Assembly (NCBI RefSeq): GCF_000247695.1
Contig: NW_004624795.1
Location: forward strand, 4,315,961 to 4,379,960
DNA length: 64,000 nt
Direction: 5' to 3'
Origin: Heterocephalus glaber
Lineage: Eukaryota; Chordata; Mammalia; Rodentia; Bathyergidae
The position numbers were made by a program, and so were the translations under genes. The notes under the pieces are model-generated. The model had not been told where the DNA came from. It did not search any database and saw nothing but the letters and a program-made list of their open reading frames with translations. The first letter of the stretch is position 1; the number at the start of each line of letters is the position of its first letter. Below are positions 10,334 through 22,632 of this stretch, piece by piece.

Positions 10334-12065
10334 AGTCTGTTTCTTTTGATTGGTGAATTGAGACCTTTTTACCTTGATGGTTATAACTGATACATATTGA
10401 CTTATTCTTGTCATGTTATTTTCCTGTTGTTGGTTCCCTTTTTTCCCCCCTGTTTAATAGCTGGCCATGCCTGGTAGATTCATTCTGTTGGGGTTCATAG
10501 AGTTGTAGCCCCTGTTATCTCTTTCTAGAATGTCCTTTAGAACATTTTGGAGCACTAGTTTGGTGGTCATGAATTTCTTCAGGTGTTCTTTGTCATAGAA
10601 GTATCTTTTTTCTCCCTCCTCTGAAAGAAAGTTCTGTGGGGTACATCAATCTGGGTTGGAGGTTGTTTTCTTTTAGGGCTTGAAATACTCAAGCTTTCCT
10701 TGACTTGAGGGTTTGTGTGAGAAGTCTGCTATGATTCTGACAGGCAAGCCCTTATAGGGGATTTGTTTCTTTTCTTTAACAACTTTTAATATTCTATTTT
10801 TGTGCTGAATTTCTGGAATCTTGTGTATTATATGCCTTGGTGTAGATTTTGTTTTTCATCATGGCTAGTTGGAGTTCAATTCAGTATGTCTCACTTATTT
10901 GTATATCACATTCCTTTTCCCTGCTTGGGAAGTTTTCTCCCATTACTTCTGTGAACAGGTTTTTTATCTTGTTTGCACTGTCTCCTGCTTTTTCATCGAG
11001 TCCAGTCAATTTCATGTTACTCATCTTTGTATCATCTAGCAGCTTTTGGATTGATTTTTTTGTGGTCCGTTGCTATTTTTAAGAAATCTCTCTTCTCATG
11101 ATCACTAACTGCAATCCTGTCTTCTATATCTCATATTTTGTCCCCACACTGGCTCATTCTGCTGCATATACTTTCCATGGAATTTTTAATCTCTTGGATA
11201 TCTGTTTGAATCTGTTTCATGGATTCCATGTCTTTCATATGTTGGACGTTCATGGTCTCCATCATTTTCCTAAGCTCCCTTTATTTTTTTATCTGTATCT
11301 GCTCTCGATTCACGAATCATGTCTTTCATTATGGTCATCATTTCTGTAGTTATCTGAGAAACTGTTGCTGATTTAATTTTTTCTAGAGCCTCATTCATCT
11401 GTTTTGTTACTTCCACTGTTACCATTTCAAAAAATCCAGGTGGGTGGGTTTCTGATTGTTCTACCTCATTGTTCCCTGGGTTTACCTTTGGTGAGCTAGA
11501 AATTTGGGGTTGCATCTGGCTTAAGTGTCTACTCATTTTTTTGTCTTTTTCTTTTCTTTTTTTTTTTTTTAAATTCCTGTGTTGATGGTCATAAATTGCT
11601 TATGGCAGGTAGCTTTATTACTAGTATTTAGAACCCTTAGGAAATGACTACTTCTCAGAGATGTCTTCCAGGTGTAGCTCACTTTCGGGTTTTAAATCTG
11701 ATGTAAGGTCCTACCTCTTCAACTTATTGGTGATGAGAAGTTGTTGCCTATTTGGGCCCACCCTTTGGTCTTTAACATTGGCTAATAGTATTGTTTATGA
11801 CCCTTAGGTGATCTCAGTCTTGGCGTACTAGGAAAAACAACTGATTAAAACAATTATGTCACCTTGCCTAAAGTAGTACAATCAATAGTAACAATAGCAT
11901 CAAAGGCAGCCTAGAAAATGACAAAGTGTGATAACTATTGATTTACCACCTTTAACTGTATAACCTAGATTTGCAGTTATATAACAAAATAAACCAGAAA
12001 ATTGTATGCAGTAAATATGCCCTCAGTATAGCGATTTTACCCTGAGGGGAGAAAATTTAAAAGGG

Positions 12066-12178
12066 GCTGCCCAGTGTGGTGGCACACGTCTAATCCCAGC
12101 ACTCAGGAGGCTGAAGCAGGAGGATCACTGTGAGTTTGAGGCCAGCCTGAACTACATAGTGAGACCCTGTCTCAAAAA
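12066..12178 (+). repeat. B SINE in L1 5' UTR
   Basis: Single-arm copy, cccagtgtggtggcacacgt. Confidence 0.85.
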
Positions 12179-13468
12179 GGGGGTGGGGGCTAGAGGAAAA
12201 AAAAACAGAAATAGAAGAATAGGAAGAGATTAAAAGCAAGGCTGGAGGACAAAGGAAGATTATGCAAACTTTGGAGAATTGGTGAAGAAGACAGGAGGGA
12301 AAGAGAAGGGAAAAATAAAGGAACAAAACAACAACAAAAACAAGAAACAGTTCACACTCATATGAAGACAGGAACGATCAATCAAAAAAGAAAAGAAAAT
12401 GAAAACAAAACCAAAAAAGAAAATAAAATAAGAAAAAAATTGTCCACTTCAAGGCTTCTCACTGCTGTCATTGGTACATTAATTGGGCACACAGAGCCCA
12501 GATCTGTGTTGATTACTTCAAACAAGCCAGTTGTAAATTTATGGTGGGGGATAGTAGATAATCCCAGCAAGCCCAGGCTGGCTTCTGCCTGTGAGGTCCA
12601 ATTTGTTCAGCCTCCAACACTCCATGTGTCTCCTGCCTGCTTGAACTTAGCTTTTTGCCGGCTTAAACTTGGCTCCTTGGCCTCCTGCTGACTTGAACTC
12701 AGTTCTGCCTCACTGATGGAGCCAGCCCACACAGTTGCTCTGATTTCTGAGCTCAGCTCCTCTCCAAGATGGTTACTGGGCAATTGCCCTCTCGTGGGGG
12801 ACAGCTGAACCCGAATAACTCACCAGCCACTGCAGTCCACTGTGTGCACTGCTCTGTTCACTGGTGCATCTGTCTGTGGAGACCTCTGGGGTTACCAGTA
12901 GTCACTGTGCATCTGCATGTTTGAGGTGCCTTTCCTACACAGTCAGGGCTGCACAAGAAAGTGCCACTTACCACCTCCTTCTTCATTGAAGTCTCTCCTC
13001 TCGCTCTCCCCATGGGCTTCAATTTTCCCTTCAGATCCTTGCTGGGTCCCTGGGACCCACTTCCTGACTTCTCTTCCTCCCATTGCTATGTGCTAGCATC
13101 TGGACACCAAATTAACTGTTTCTCTGCTCTTAACCACTCTGCCATCTTCCTGGAAGTTTCCGAGATTGCAGTTGTTATTGACATGTACAGATATACACTA
13201 TTCTCTTCTTAGGCGTTAAGCCTCATAATAAGAGCAAATATGAGGGATCTGCTGAGTGCCATGGACTACTGAATGCCATCATCAGATGTTAGATGTGTTC
13301 TCATCCACCGTATTCACCAGATCTAATACCATGTGACTGCCTCTTCCCAAAGTCTAAATGACTAGAAAGATAAATGTTTTGAATTGGCTCAGGACATTGA
13401 GGCAGCCATGACAGTGCAACTCAAGATAAGAAAGAGGACTTCCAGACCTGCATCAGAAAGTGGCAAGA

Positions 13469-13614
13469 GCCAGGCATGGTGATGCACAGGTGTCATCCTA
13501 GCACTCGGAAGGCTGAGACAGGAGGATCGCTATGAGTTCTAGGCCAGCCTCAGCTACATAGTGAGTTTGAGGCCAGCCTGAACTGTATAATGAGACCTTG
13601 CCTTAAAAAAAAAA
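13469..13614 (+). repeat. B SINE
   Basis: gccaggcatggtgatgcaca, both arms present. Confidence 0.88.
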
Positions 13615-13744
13615 GTCAGGAATGATATAAATGTGTTCAAAGTGAGGGGAGTGTTTTGAGGAAGTTTAATGGCCGTATGTCTTTTATTGTAATAACTTTT
13701 TAAAAAAAATTTAACCATTCACTGTTTTTGTTTTGTTTTGTTTT

Positions 13745-13936
13745 GAGACAGGGTCTCACTGTATACTTTGGGTTGGCCTTGAACTCACTGTATAGCCCAG
13801 GCTCATCTGAAACTCCTGGTGATCCTCTTGCCTCAGCCTCCCAAGTGCTGGGATTACAGGCGTGCATCACAATACCCAGCTGATCATTGTATTTTTTTTT
13901 TTTTGGTACCAGGGATTGAACCCGCGACCTTGTGTA
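13745..13936 (-). repeat. B SINE plus truncated T SINE
   Basis: B at 13745-13882; 13893-13936 is the 3' half of a minus-strand T SINE only. Confidence 0.82.
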
Positions 13937-14259
13937 ACTGTATTTTTAAATCACACCTCATTCATGTCCCAGTCACTGATGGCTTTTCATGTTTCACCCA
14001 CAAAGATTTGATACATCCCACTTACAGATAAGAAGTGTGGCCTTGGGCCCTTAACCCTCCCTAATGTTAGGAATACATTGCCTGTAATAAATAGGTCTGA
14101 CAGTCAGATGATGGGTTTATTATCCAAGTGAAGCCTTCAGTGTCACAGTTACTGTTTTCTGCCTCCTCTCTGTAATCTTCATTGTAGTACTGAGAGGTTT
14201 TGCAGGTTTTTCTAATGCTCTGTGACCAATGTAGGCAACATTAAAACCTCAAATAGAAG

Positions 14260-14385
14260 CCAGGTATGGTGGTGCACTCGGGAGGCTGAGGCAGGAGGAT
14301 CGCTGTGAGTTTGAGGCCAGCCTGGGCTACATAGTGAGTTCAAGGCCAGTCTGGACTACATAGCAGGACCCTGACTCAAGAAACA
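14260..14385 (+). repeat. B SINE with internal deletion
   Basis: Lacks the 'cctgtaatcccagca' part of the left arm. Confidence 0.85.
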
Positions 14386-14686
14386 AATCTGGAATAGCTT
14401 AGTGAGGGGAGAGGGATTTAATCTTTTTTTAGCTTCATAACCAGGCAATATAACATTAAATATGTTAGTTATAAACTTAACTGTATACTAGCTATATGCT
14501 TATATTGATGTACTGGGCAAGGGCTCCCTTTTGTTTGGCATCTTAGTGCAATGTCTGTTTTGCTGACTGAGGTCTCAGGTGTGTTTGCCACACACATGCC
14601 TGGGCATTTAGGTGTGATTCCTGAGAGATGGGACGCAGCAGCTTGGGGTGTGCCCTGCCATCACAGCCATTAACATCAGCCTTTCA

Positions 14687-14972
14687 TGGCCTGGTGCAGT
14701 GGTGTGCATCTGTACTCAGCACTCTGAGAGGCTGAGGCAGGATGACTGCAAGTTTGAGCCCAAACCAGGCAACTTAGTGAGACTCTGTCTTAAATTAAAA
14801 GATACTTTAATGGGCCAGGGATTTAGCTCAGTGGTTTCGCCACCTGCTGTGCAAGCGGAAGGACCCAAGTTCAATCCCCAGTACCAAAAAAGAAAAAAAA
14901 AAGATATTTTAAAAGGGCTGGGAATGTAGCTGAATGGGAAGGTACTGGGTTCCTGCCCCAGTACCACACACA
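14687..14972 (+). repeat. M composite SINE, split by a T SINE
   Basis: B half 14687-14800 and ID half 14915-14972 are separated by the T SINE below. Confidence 0.8.
14813..14893 (+). repeat. T SINE nested in M SINE
   Basis: TSD agatactttaa against agatattttaa. Confidence 0.9.
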
Positions 14973-15302
14973 TCCACTCAAAATCAACCCTTGAGTGCTT
15001 TGGCAGTGTATATACCTGCAAGGATTGCATCTTAAAATTAAATTTAAGTCATTGCATTTGAGATTCCATGAGTGGCTTTAACTGTTCTTTTTTTTAGACT
15101 GTGATTTTGTTAGTAAATTGTCCCTTCCTTTGTACTAATATTCAGGTTCCCTGAAGAGTTCCTATAGCAGGAAGAACAAGCTATTGGCTTCACACTTGCT
15201 CTCAGGCTCCTCCCCGATCAGTCCCTTCTCTCCACTTGACCATCGGTTTCTGATAGTGTAAAATTATTTTCCAAGTTTTCTATGTGTTCTTCCCTTGTTT
15301 AG

Positions 15303-15442
15303 GAGAAGACTGTCCTCAGTGGATGGTTCCTATCACAATCTCTACCAGCGAAGATCCCAACCAAGCCAAACTAAAAATCCTGATGGATAAGCCAGAGATG
15401 AATATGGTTTTGAAAAACGTCAAACCAGACCAGTGGGTTAAG
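15303..15442 (+). CDS. NPEPPS: NPEPPS coding exon, 9th from last
   Basis: 140 nt between tttag and gtgagt. Two bases finish the Gly codon, then 46 codons run from EDCPQWMVPITISTS to NVKPDQWVK, the rest of the beta-sandwich domain. It is isolated between introns of 9.8 and 7.2 kb, each holding a large LINE-1 in opposite orientation (see findings). Skipping it would remove 140 nt and shift the frame. Confidence 0.97.
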
Positions 15443-15574
15443 GTGAGTCCAGAAATGCCATAGCTATTTCATCTTTCCTGACCTGATTTCTTCTCACTCT
15501 GTGGATTTGATGACTCTCTGTATTTACTGCTTTGGTTTAGACTAGGACTTTGAAAGAAAACATAGTTTTGTCAT

Positions 15575-15660
15575 AAGCACTCGGGCGGCTGAGATACAAG
15601 GATTGCCACAAGTTTGAGTCTGGTATGGACTACATAGCAAGACCCTATCTCGAAAAGAAA
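15575..15660 (+). repeat. B SINE fragment
   Basis: gcactcgggcggctgagata onward; left end missing. Confidence 0.75.
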
Positions 15661-16177
15661 AGACATTTCTAACCCTTTGTGAAATCTAAAGCCAGTTTTC
15701 AATGTGTTGTCCAGTGATTTTCAGTGATAGCTAAGCAGAGAAAAGGAGGTAAGACTGTGAAGGGGAAAATAGTAGACTGCATATAAAGTCACATTAACCA
15801 AGACATTTGTAGTCTTGCAACTTCCAACTGCCTTTTCATTATAATAGCATGTGAACAGCGGTAATGAAAAGAGACAAGACGTGACAAAGAACACCTGAGA
15901 AACTTCATGAATACCAAACCAGCACTCCAAACAATTCTAAACAATATCCTAGAAAAATATAACAAAAGTCACAACTCCATGAGGCCCAACAGAGCAAATT
16001 CATCAGGGAAGGCGAGAAATTAAAGGGAGAGGGAGAAAAATAAAAAAGAACCAACAACAGGAAAATAACCTGACAATGATAAGTCAGTACGTATCAGTTA
16101 TAACCATCAATGTTAATGGTCTCAATTCACCAATTAAAAGAATTAGACTGGCAGAATGGATTAAGAAGCAAAATCCA

Positions 16178-16260
16178 GGGCTGGGGATTTAGCTCAGTGG
16201 TTCCAGTGCCTGCCTCACAAGCGCAAGGTCCCAAGTTCTATCCCCAGTACCCAAAAAAAG
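16178..16260 (+). repeat. T SINE in L1 ORF2, with TSD
   Basis: TSD agaagcaaaatccag. It interrupts the endonuclease region. Confidence 0.93.
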
Positions 16261-19200
16261 AAGCAAAATCCAGCAATATACTGTATACAAGAAACACAAC
16301 TCAAAAAGAAATTCATAGACTGAAAGTAAAAGGATGGAAAGCAGTTCTCCATGCGACAGGAATCCAGAAAAAAGCAGGGGTAGCAATCTTACTTGCAGAC
16401 AAAGTAAATTTCAAACCAAAACTAGTTAAGAGAGACAGAGATGATCACTACATCCTTGTAAAGGGAACAATCCAAGAGGAAGAGATGACAGTCATAAATA
16501 TATATGCACCAAATACTAATGCCCCCAACTATAAAAAATATTAGGGGACATGAAAAACCAAATAAGCACTAATACAATTGTAGTGGGGAACCTCAATACC
16601 CCACTGTCACAAATAGATCATCTAGACAAAAAAAATTAACAATGAAATACCAGAACTGAACCAAGCTTTTGAACAAATGGACTTAATAGACGTCTACAGA
16701 GTATTCCACCCTACAAAATCAAAATACACATTTTTTTCAGCTACACACGGGTCATTCTCCAAAATAGACCATATACTAGCTCATAGAACATGTTTAAGTA
16801 CATGCAAAGGAATTGAAGTTATCCCGTGTATATTATCAGAGCATAGTGCAATTAAACTGGAGATCAGTAGCATAAGAAACAGCAAGAACATCACAAACAC
16901 ATGGAAATTAAATAACACTCTCCTGAACAACCACTGGGTTACAGAAGAAATTAGACAGTTTTTACAAATAAATGATAATGCCAGTACAACATATAGGAAT
17001 CTGTGGGACACAATGAAAGCAGTTCCTTGAGGGAAATTTATAGCAGTGAATCCCCACACTAGGAAAACAGCGAGCTCAAATAAACAACCTAATGCTTGAA
17101 TCTTAAGCACCTAGAAAAAGAAGAGCAAGACAAACCCAAAGTTCATACAAGGGAGGAAATTATAAAGATCAGAGCAGAAATCAATGCAATGGAGACTAAA
17201 AGAACGATACAAAAAAATCAACAAATTGAAGAGTTGATTTTTTCAAAAGAATAAATAAAATTGATAAATGCTTAGCCAACCTTATCAAAAAAAGGAAAGA
17301 AAAGGCTCAAATACATGCAGTTAGGAACAAAAAAGATGAAGTCACAACAGATCCAGCAGAAATCCAGAGGATCATCAATACCTACTTTGAGAACCTGTAC
17401 TCTAATAGAATGGAAAACACAGAAAAAATGGACAGATTTCTAGATACATATGAATTGCCAAAGTTAAACGAAGATGTAAAAATTCTAAACGCCCCAATTA
17501 CAATCAGTGAAATTGAAAACATAATTAAAAATTTACCAACAAAGAAAAGGCCCAGATCCTGATGGCTTCACTGCTGAATTCTACAAAACATTTAGAGAAG
17601 AACTATTGCCATTACTCTTTAAACTTTTCAATGAAATTGAAAGGGAAGCAGTACTTCCAAATTCGTTCCTGGAAGCAAGTACTACTTTGATTCCAAAATC
17701 AGGGAAAGACCCAACCAAAAAAGAGAACTACAGGCCAATCTCCCTAATGAACATAGATGCAGAAATCCTCAAGATACTGGCAAACAATACAGAGGGTCGG
17801 ACCAAGTCGGATTTATCCCAGGGATGTTAATTAGGATGGTTCAACATACGCAAGTCAATAAATGTAATACACTATATTAAGAGTCAAGGACAAAAACCAT
17901 ATGATCATCTCAATAGATGTAGAAAAAGCATTTGATAAAATTCAACACCCATTCATGATAAAAACCCTGCAGAAAATTGGAATAGATGGTCTTTATCTCA
18001 ACTTGATAAAGGCTATATGAAAAACCAACAGCCAACATCATACTAAATGATCAAAAACTGAAAACCTTCCCGCTAAAATCAGGAACAAGACAAGGATGTC
18101 CACTATCACCACTCCTGTTCAATATAGTTTTGGAAACACTTGCCACAGCAATTAGACAACAGAAAGAAGTAAGAGGAATAAAGATAGAAAAGGAAGAAGT
18201 TAAACCGTCATTATTTGCTGACGATATGATACTCTACATAGAAGAACCAAAAAACTCTACCAAAAGACTTCTAGACTTAATTGACAGATTCAGTAAAGTA
18301 GCTGGATACAAGGTCAACACTCAAAAATCAATAGCCTTCTCGTACACAAATAACAGACTCACTGAAATAGAAATTAGGGAAACAATCCCTTTCACAATAG
18401 CATCCAAAAAAATGAAATATCTAGGAATCAATCTAATGAAGGAAGCAAAAGACCTCTACATTGAGAACTACAGCACTCTGAAAAAAGAGCTCGAAGAGAA
18501 TATAAGAAAATGAAAAGAGATCCCTTGTTCCTCTGTAGGAAGAACCAATATAGTGAAAACGGCCATACTTCCAAAACTGCTATACAGATGCAATGCAATT
18601 CCAATTGAAATCCCAACAGCATATTTCACAGAACCAGAGAAAACCATCCAAAAGTTCACCTGGAACCAGAAGAGACCTAGAATAGCAAAAGCAATTCTAG
18701 GCAACAGAGTCATGGCAAGGAGTATCACAATTCCCAACTTGAAACTACTACAAAGCCACTGTGATAAAAACAGCATGGTACTGGCAAAGAAACAGACCCG
18801 AGGATCAGTGGAATAGATTAGAAGATGCAGAAACAACTCCAGACATACTCAGCTATCTCATCTTTGACAAAGGAGCCAACCATCCTCACTGGAGGAAAGA
18901 TAGCCTTTTTAATAAATGGTGTTGGAAAAACTTGATTTCAACTTGCCAAAAATTAAAACTAGACCCCCATCTTTCACCATGCACTAAACTAAAATTGAAG
19001 TGGATTAATGATCTAAATATTAAAACAGAAACACTAAACTTGCTGGAAGACAAGTTAGGTAGAACTCTTGAAGACATTGGCATAGGAAAGGACTTTATGA
19101 ACAAATCCTCAGTAGCACGGAAACTAGCACAAAGAATCAACAACTGGGATCTCATCTTATTAAAAAACTTCTGCACTGCAAGAGAAACCACCAACAGAGC

Positions 19201-19964
19201 TAAGAGATAACCTACAATGTGGGAAAAAAACTTTTTACCAGCTATTCCTCAAGACAGAGGTCTACTATCTAGAATATATGAAGGACTTAAAAAAATCAGA
19301 CCCCCCAAATTTAAAGACCCAATTCTAAAATGGGCATCTGAAATGAACAGACATTTCTCAGACAAAGAAGTAAAAATAGCAAATAAACATGACAAAATGT
19401 TCAACATCACTGGTCATTCAAGAGATACAGATCAAAACAAAGCTGAGATTCCCCCTCACCCGAGAAAGAATGGCTGCTATCATGAAATTAACCAATAACA
19501 AATGTTGGCGGGGGTGTGGGGAGAAAGGAACCCTTCTTCATTGTTGGTGGGAGTGCAGGCTGGTGCAACCACTGTGGAAATCAGTATGGGGATATGTCAA
19601 AGAACTAGGACTGGAAGTCCCATGTGACCTAGCTATTCCTCTACTGGTTATCTTCCCAAAGGAATTAAAAGAATCACACCACAGTGATACATGCTCACCC
19701 ATGTTTATAGCGGCACAGTTTGTAATAGCTAAAACTTGGAAACAGCCCAATTGCCCATCAACTGGAAACTGGATAAAGAAGATGTGATTTTTTTATAAAA
19801 TGGAGTACTACTCAGCCATAAAGAATGAGAAACTAGAGACATTTATAGCTAAATGGATGCACATCGAGTCCATACGCTTAAGTGAAATAAATAGGACATA
19901 CTTGTTAAATACTGAATAGTTTCTCTGGTGTGAAAAACTAAAAGTGTAAATAAGAATCAAAATG

Positions 19965-20047
19965 GGGCCGGGGATTTAGCTCACTGGTTCCACCTCCTGC
20001 CTTACAAGCAGAAGGACCTGAGTTCGATCCCCGGTTCCAAAAAAAAA
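19965..20047 (+). repeat. T SINE in L1 3' UTR, with TSD
   Basis: TSD aagaatcaaaatg. Confidence 0.93.
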
Positions 20048-20451
20048 GAATCAAAATGTATAACTGGTATTGTGAAATAGGAAGAAAATGTCTAAAGGAA
20101 TAGGGGAAGGGGAAAGGAAAGAAGGGAAAAGAAAAAATATGAGAAAAGGAAAAACATGGAAACAAAGTCTTTCTAAATAGGGAAGGGTGGAGGGGTTGAA
20201 GGGAGGGCAGGGGAATGGGGAAAAAACAAGAACCAAGATACATCATGTAAAGGTACAAGGTCCCAATGAGGAATGTAATTGTATTGTATACCTAAAATGT
20301 ACCAATAAACTAAATGGAAAAAAAAGAGAGAGACCAGACATATATAATCATCACCTTGTGTCACTGAAATGTGAAATCCCTCTAGCTAGTGTTTGAAAAC
20401 CATTTCCCGAAAGTACCCAAGGGTCCGAACTCTGTATCTTTTCTGTTTTTA

Positions 20452-20634
20452 GGGCCACTAGAGATTGAACCCAGAGGTGCTCTACCACTGAGCTACACCC
20501 CCAGGCCTTTTTAAGTATTTTTTTGAGGAAGGGTTTTGCTATGTAGCCCAGGCTGGCCTGGAACTCACAGTGATCCTCCTGCCTCAGCTTCCTGAGTGTT
20601 GGGATGACAGATGTGTGCCACTGTGCCTAGCTTT
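20452..20634 (-). repeat. M composite SINE
   Basis: ID half 20452-20510, B half 20520-20634. Confidence 0.85.
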
Positions 20635-20883
20635 TGTACCTTCCTGGTAAAAATACTTAGTCTAATCTCTTTTCACAATTGTAGATTCGTAATAGGAACT
20701 ATATGTTGTCTCAGATTTTAGTGCTTTTCTTTTTGTTTTGTTTCTTGAGACAGGGTCTCTCACTATATAGTTCAGGTGGCCTTGAGCTCACTATGTAGCT
20801 CAGGCTGGCCCTGAACTCATGGCAATCCTCATGCCTCAGCCTGAGTGCTAGGACTACACCTGTGCGCCACCACACCCACCCTT

Positions 20884-20925
20884 TTTGTTGGTTGGTTGGT
20901 TGGTTTGGTTTGGTTTGGTTTTGGT
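20884..20925 (+). repeat. (GGTT)n/(GGTTT)n simple repeat
   Basis: Compound simple repeat at the junction of two minus-strand B SINEs. Confidence 0.85.
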
Positions 20926-20937
20926 TTTTGAGACAGT

Positions 20938-21018
20938 CTTTTTTTTTTTTTTTTTTTTGGTTTGGGACCTTGCACTTGCAAGGCAGGTGGCAGAACCACC
21001 GAGCTAAATCCCGGGCCC
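20938..21018 (-). repeat. T SINE nested in B SINE
   Basis: 3' third shortened (ggtttgggaccttgcacttg). Confidence 0.85.
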
Positions 21019-21205
21019 CTAGAGACAAAGTCTTATATGTAAGCAAAGCTGGCCTGGAACTCATGATCCTCCTGCCTCAGACTCCCAAGTACTGGGATTA
21101 TAGGAGTGTGCCAACATGCTTGGCTGTGCTTTTCTAAAATGAGCCATTTTTTGTTTTAATTTTAAAAATACATTCAGTGGAATATTATGTGAAATTATGA
21201 TTTGG

Positions 21206-21320
21206 AACTGGGCATGATGACATACATGCCTATAATCCCAGCACTCAGGAGTCTGAGATAGGAGGATCACCAGGAGTTCAAGGCCAGCTTGAGGTACATA
21301 GCAGGAACTTATCTCAAAAA
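21206..21320 (+). repeat. B SINE
   Basis: Single-arm copy, aactgggcatgatgacatac. Confidence 0.82.
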
Positions 21321-21328
21321 AAGTATGT

Positions 21329-21408
21329 GTGCCAGGGATTTAGCTCAGTGGTTCCGTTGCCTGCCTTACATGAGCAGGGTCCCGAGTTAGATCCCTAGTA
21401 TTGGAGAA
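21329..21408 (+). repeat. T SINE
   Basis: gtgccagggatttagctcag; B box carries gagttagatcc. Confidence 0.88.
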
Positions 21409-21471
21409 AAACAAAACACAACAAAATTATGATCTGGAAGATTAATTGGTGAAATGAAAAGTTTCTTATAA

Positions 21472-21618
21472 GTCAGGTGTGGTAGTGCACACCTGTGATC
21501 CCAGCACTGGGGAGGCTCAGGCAAGCGGATCACCTTGAGTTCAAGGCCAGCCTGGGCTACACATTGAATTCAAGGCCAGCCTGAACTATGTAGCAAGACC
21601 TTGTCTCAAAAAAAAATA
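21472..21618 (+). repeat. B SINE
   Basis: Both arms, gtcaggtgtggtagtgcaca. Confidence 0.88.
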
Positions 21619-21619
21619 G

Positions 21620-21702
21620 GGCCAGGGATTTAGCTCAGTGGTTCTGCTGCCTGCCCCACAAGTGCAAGAAACCGAGTTTGATCCCTGGTACCAAGAAAAA
21701 TA
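21620..21702 (+). repeat. T SINE in B tail
   Basis: agggccagggatttagctca, directly after the A-tail of the preceding B SINE. Confidence 0.9.
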
Positions 21703-22027
21703 ATAAATAATAATTTCTTGTAAGGGAAAAAAAAGTTGTGTCCACTACACTTGTAATGAAATGAAAGTGTTATGCCTATGGTAAAAGTTAAGGGGATTGA
21801 TAAAATAATAATTGTTAGAAATATGCAGTGGTTTTAGGTATAGAAATAATTATGCATAAGTAATAAAATATTTATATCTTACTCCTTTGCCACTAGTTAT
21901 ATCCATAAATATTTTTAAACTATTTTTTGGTTGATTGTAAATGGCCTGTGGGAATAACTGCAGGTAGTGATTTACCTCACTCCAGATGTCAAAAGGAACT
22001 GCCCTTATTGCATCTTTTGCTCTGGTA

Positions 22028-22122
22028 ATCTCATGGAATTTGTTGATTAAAGGATCTCGTTTTTCCTGGAGTGTCTGCAACATAATTAGAAAAATATGAT
22101 TCTTCCCGAAGATTAAGATTCA
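22028..22122 (-). repeat. Unclassified repeat, copy A
   Basis: About 95 bp that aligns without gaps to 22789-22883 at roughly 81% (17 mismatches in the first 90). On the minus strand it reads LQEKRDPLINKFHEIT in an open frame extending to 21850. I do not recognise the family. Confidence 0.6.
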
Positions 22123-22468
22123 GGATCTGAAATTGTTAGCGTGCCGGGGCTCTGAGCTCTGAGATTCTACTGTTCACTTGCTTCAGACATAGTAAATATC
22201 TCTGTAAACCTGAAGCCACTCACCGAGGCTGGGCATGGAAACCTAGCCATTTTCCCTTTCTCCCACGTTCTTCTCACTGTCCTCACTTTGGCCCTTACTG
22301 TTGCAAGTGTCTGTTTTGTTTTTCCTCTGCATTTATTTAGACAAATGATTTCTACCTTATGGGCTATGTGCATTAATTCACGAATGGTACTTGTTTTCAT
22401 CCAGGTGTATCTAAAACCAGAATTCATTTTACATATGTGAAACATTGATTTAAGAAATAAATTAGGAG

Positions 22469-22583
22469 GGCTGGGGATTTAGCTCAGTGGTTTCACCACC
22501 TGCTGCGCAAGCACTAGGACCCGAGTTCGATCCCCAGTACCAAAAAAAAAAAAGAAGAAAAGAAAGAAAAAAAAAACAGGTGA
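22469..22583 (+). repeat. T SINE close to an NPEPPS acceptor, with TSD
   Basis: Perfect 17-bp TSD aagaaataaattaggag at 22452-22468 and 22584-22600. Long A/G tail. Ends 49 bp (TSD: 32 bp) before exon 22633. Confidence 0.95.
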
Positions 22584-22632
22584 AAGAAATAAATTAGGAG
22601 TATGTAAGAGTGCCTATTGGATATCTTTGCAG

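Larger units (their letters stand above)
6740..13160 (-). mobile_element. LINE-1, nearly full length but rearranged and decayed
   Basis: Read on the minus strand it runs from a 5' UTR-like start near 13,160 (ggaagatggcagagtggtta) through ORF1 remnants (minus-strand frame 11536-11270, starting MSRHLSQMQPQ), an ORF2 endonuclease region (about 10,190-9,660), reverse-transcriptase pieces (8609-8391, PISLMNID) and an ORF2 C-terminal piece (7531-7301) to a 3' UTR and A-tail at about 6,740. Frames are broken many times, so it is inactive. At about 6,960 the ORF2 text jumps straight into 3' UTR, lacking roughly 1 kb present in the plus-strand copy. Five T SINEs and one B SINE are inserted in it. Lies in the intron 5530-15302, antisense to NPEPPS. 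Confidence 0.9.
15881..20329 (+). mobile_element. LINE-1, 5'-truncated, ORF2 region and 3' UTR
   Basis: Starts in the ORF1 C-terminal/linker region and continues through ORF2 to a 3' UTR ending ccaataaactaaatgg plus A's. Recognisable pieces: endonuclease segment near 16,300-16,540, PISLMNID near 17,740, the reverse-transcriptase FADD motif at about 18,217, and the C-terminal region near 19,500-19,790. Stops (for example at 17,028-17,030) and frameshifts break ORF2. A probable TSD is gagacaagac (15871-15880) against gagaccagac (20330-20339), 9 of 10 bases. T SINEs sit at 16178 and 19965. Sense orientation in the NPEPPS intron 15443-22632. Confidence 0.9.
20740..21126 (-). repeat. Two B SINEs, the second split by a T SINE
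   Basis: 20740-20881, and 20925-21126 with the T SINE at 20938 inside. Confidence 0.83.

Noticed and set aside
16178..16260. tRNA genes, because A- and B-box sequences abound
   Set aside because: All such sites are SINE copies with A-tails and TSDs; none folds as a complete tRNA with an acceptor stem in the text I examined.
18130..18513. Intact reverse-transcriptase frame (FADD motif) as evidence of an active L1
   Set aside because: The frame is open only locally; the element is 5'-truncated and has stops and frameshifts elsewhere in ORF2.
21872..22006. A decayed duplicate of NPEPPS exon 22633-22767 upstream of repeat copy A
   Set aside because: If the repeat pair came from a tandem duplication an exon copy should sit here. 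Only scattered short matches (ttaaac, ttacc, ctgccc) occur and they are not collinear.
21850..22083. 77-codon minus-strand open frame as a novel antisense gene in an NPEPPS intron
   Set aside because: No promoter, partner exon or family match. Its most notable part is the 95-bp repeat also found downstream, so it is reported as a repeat only.
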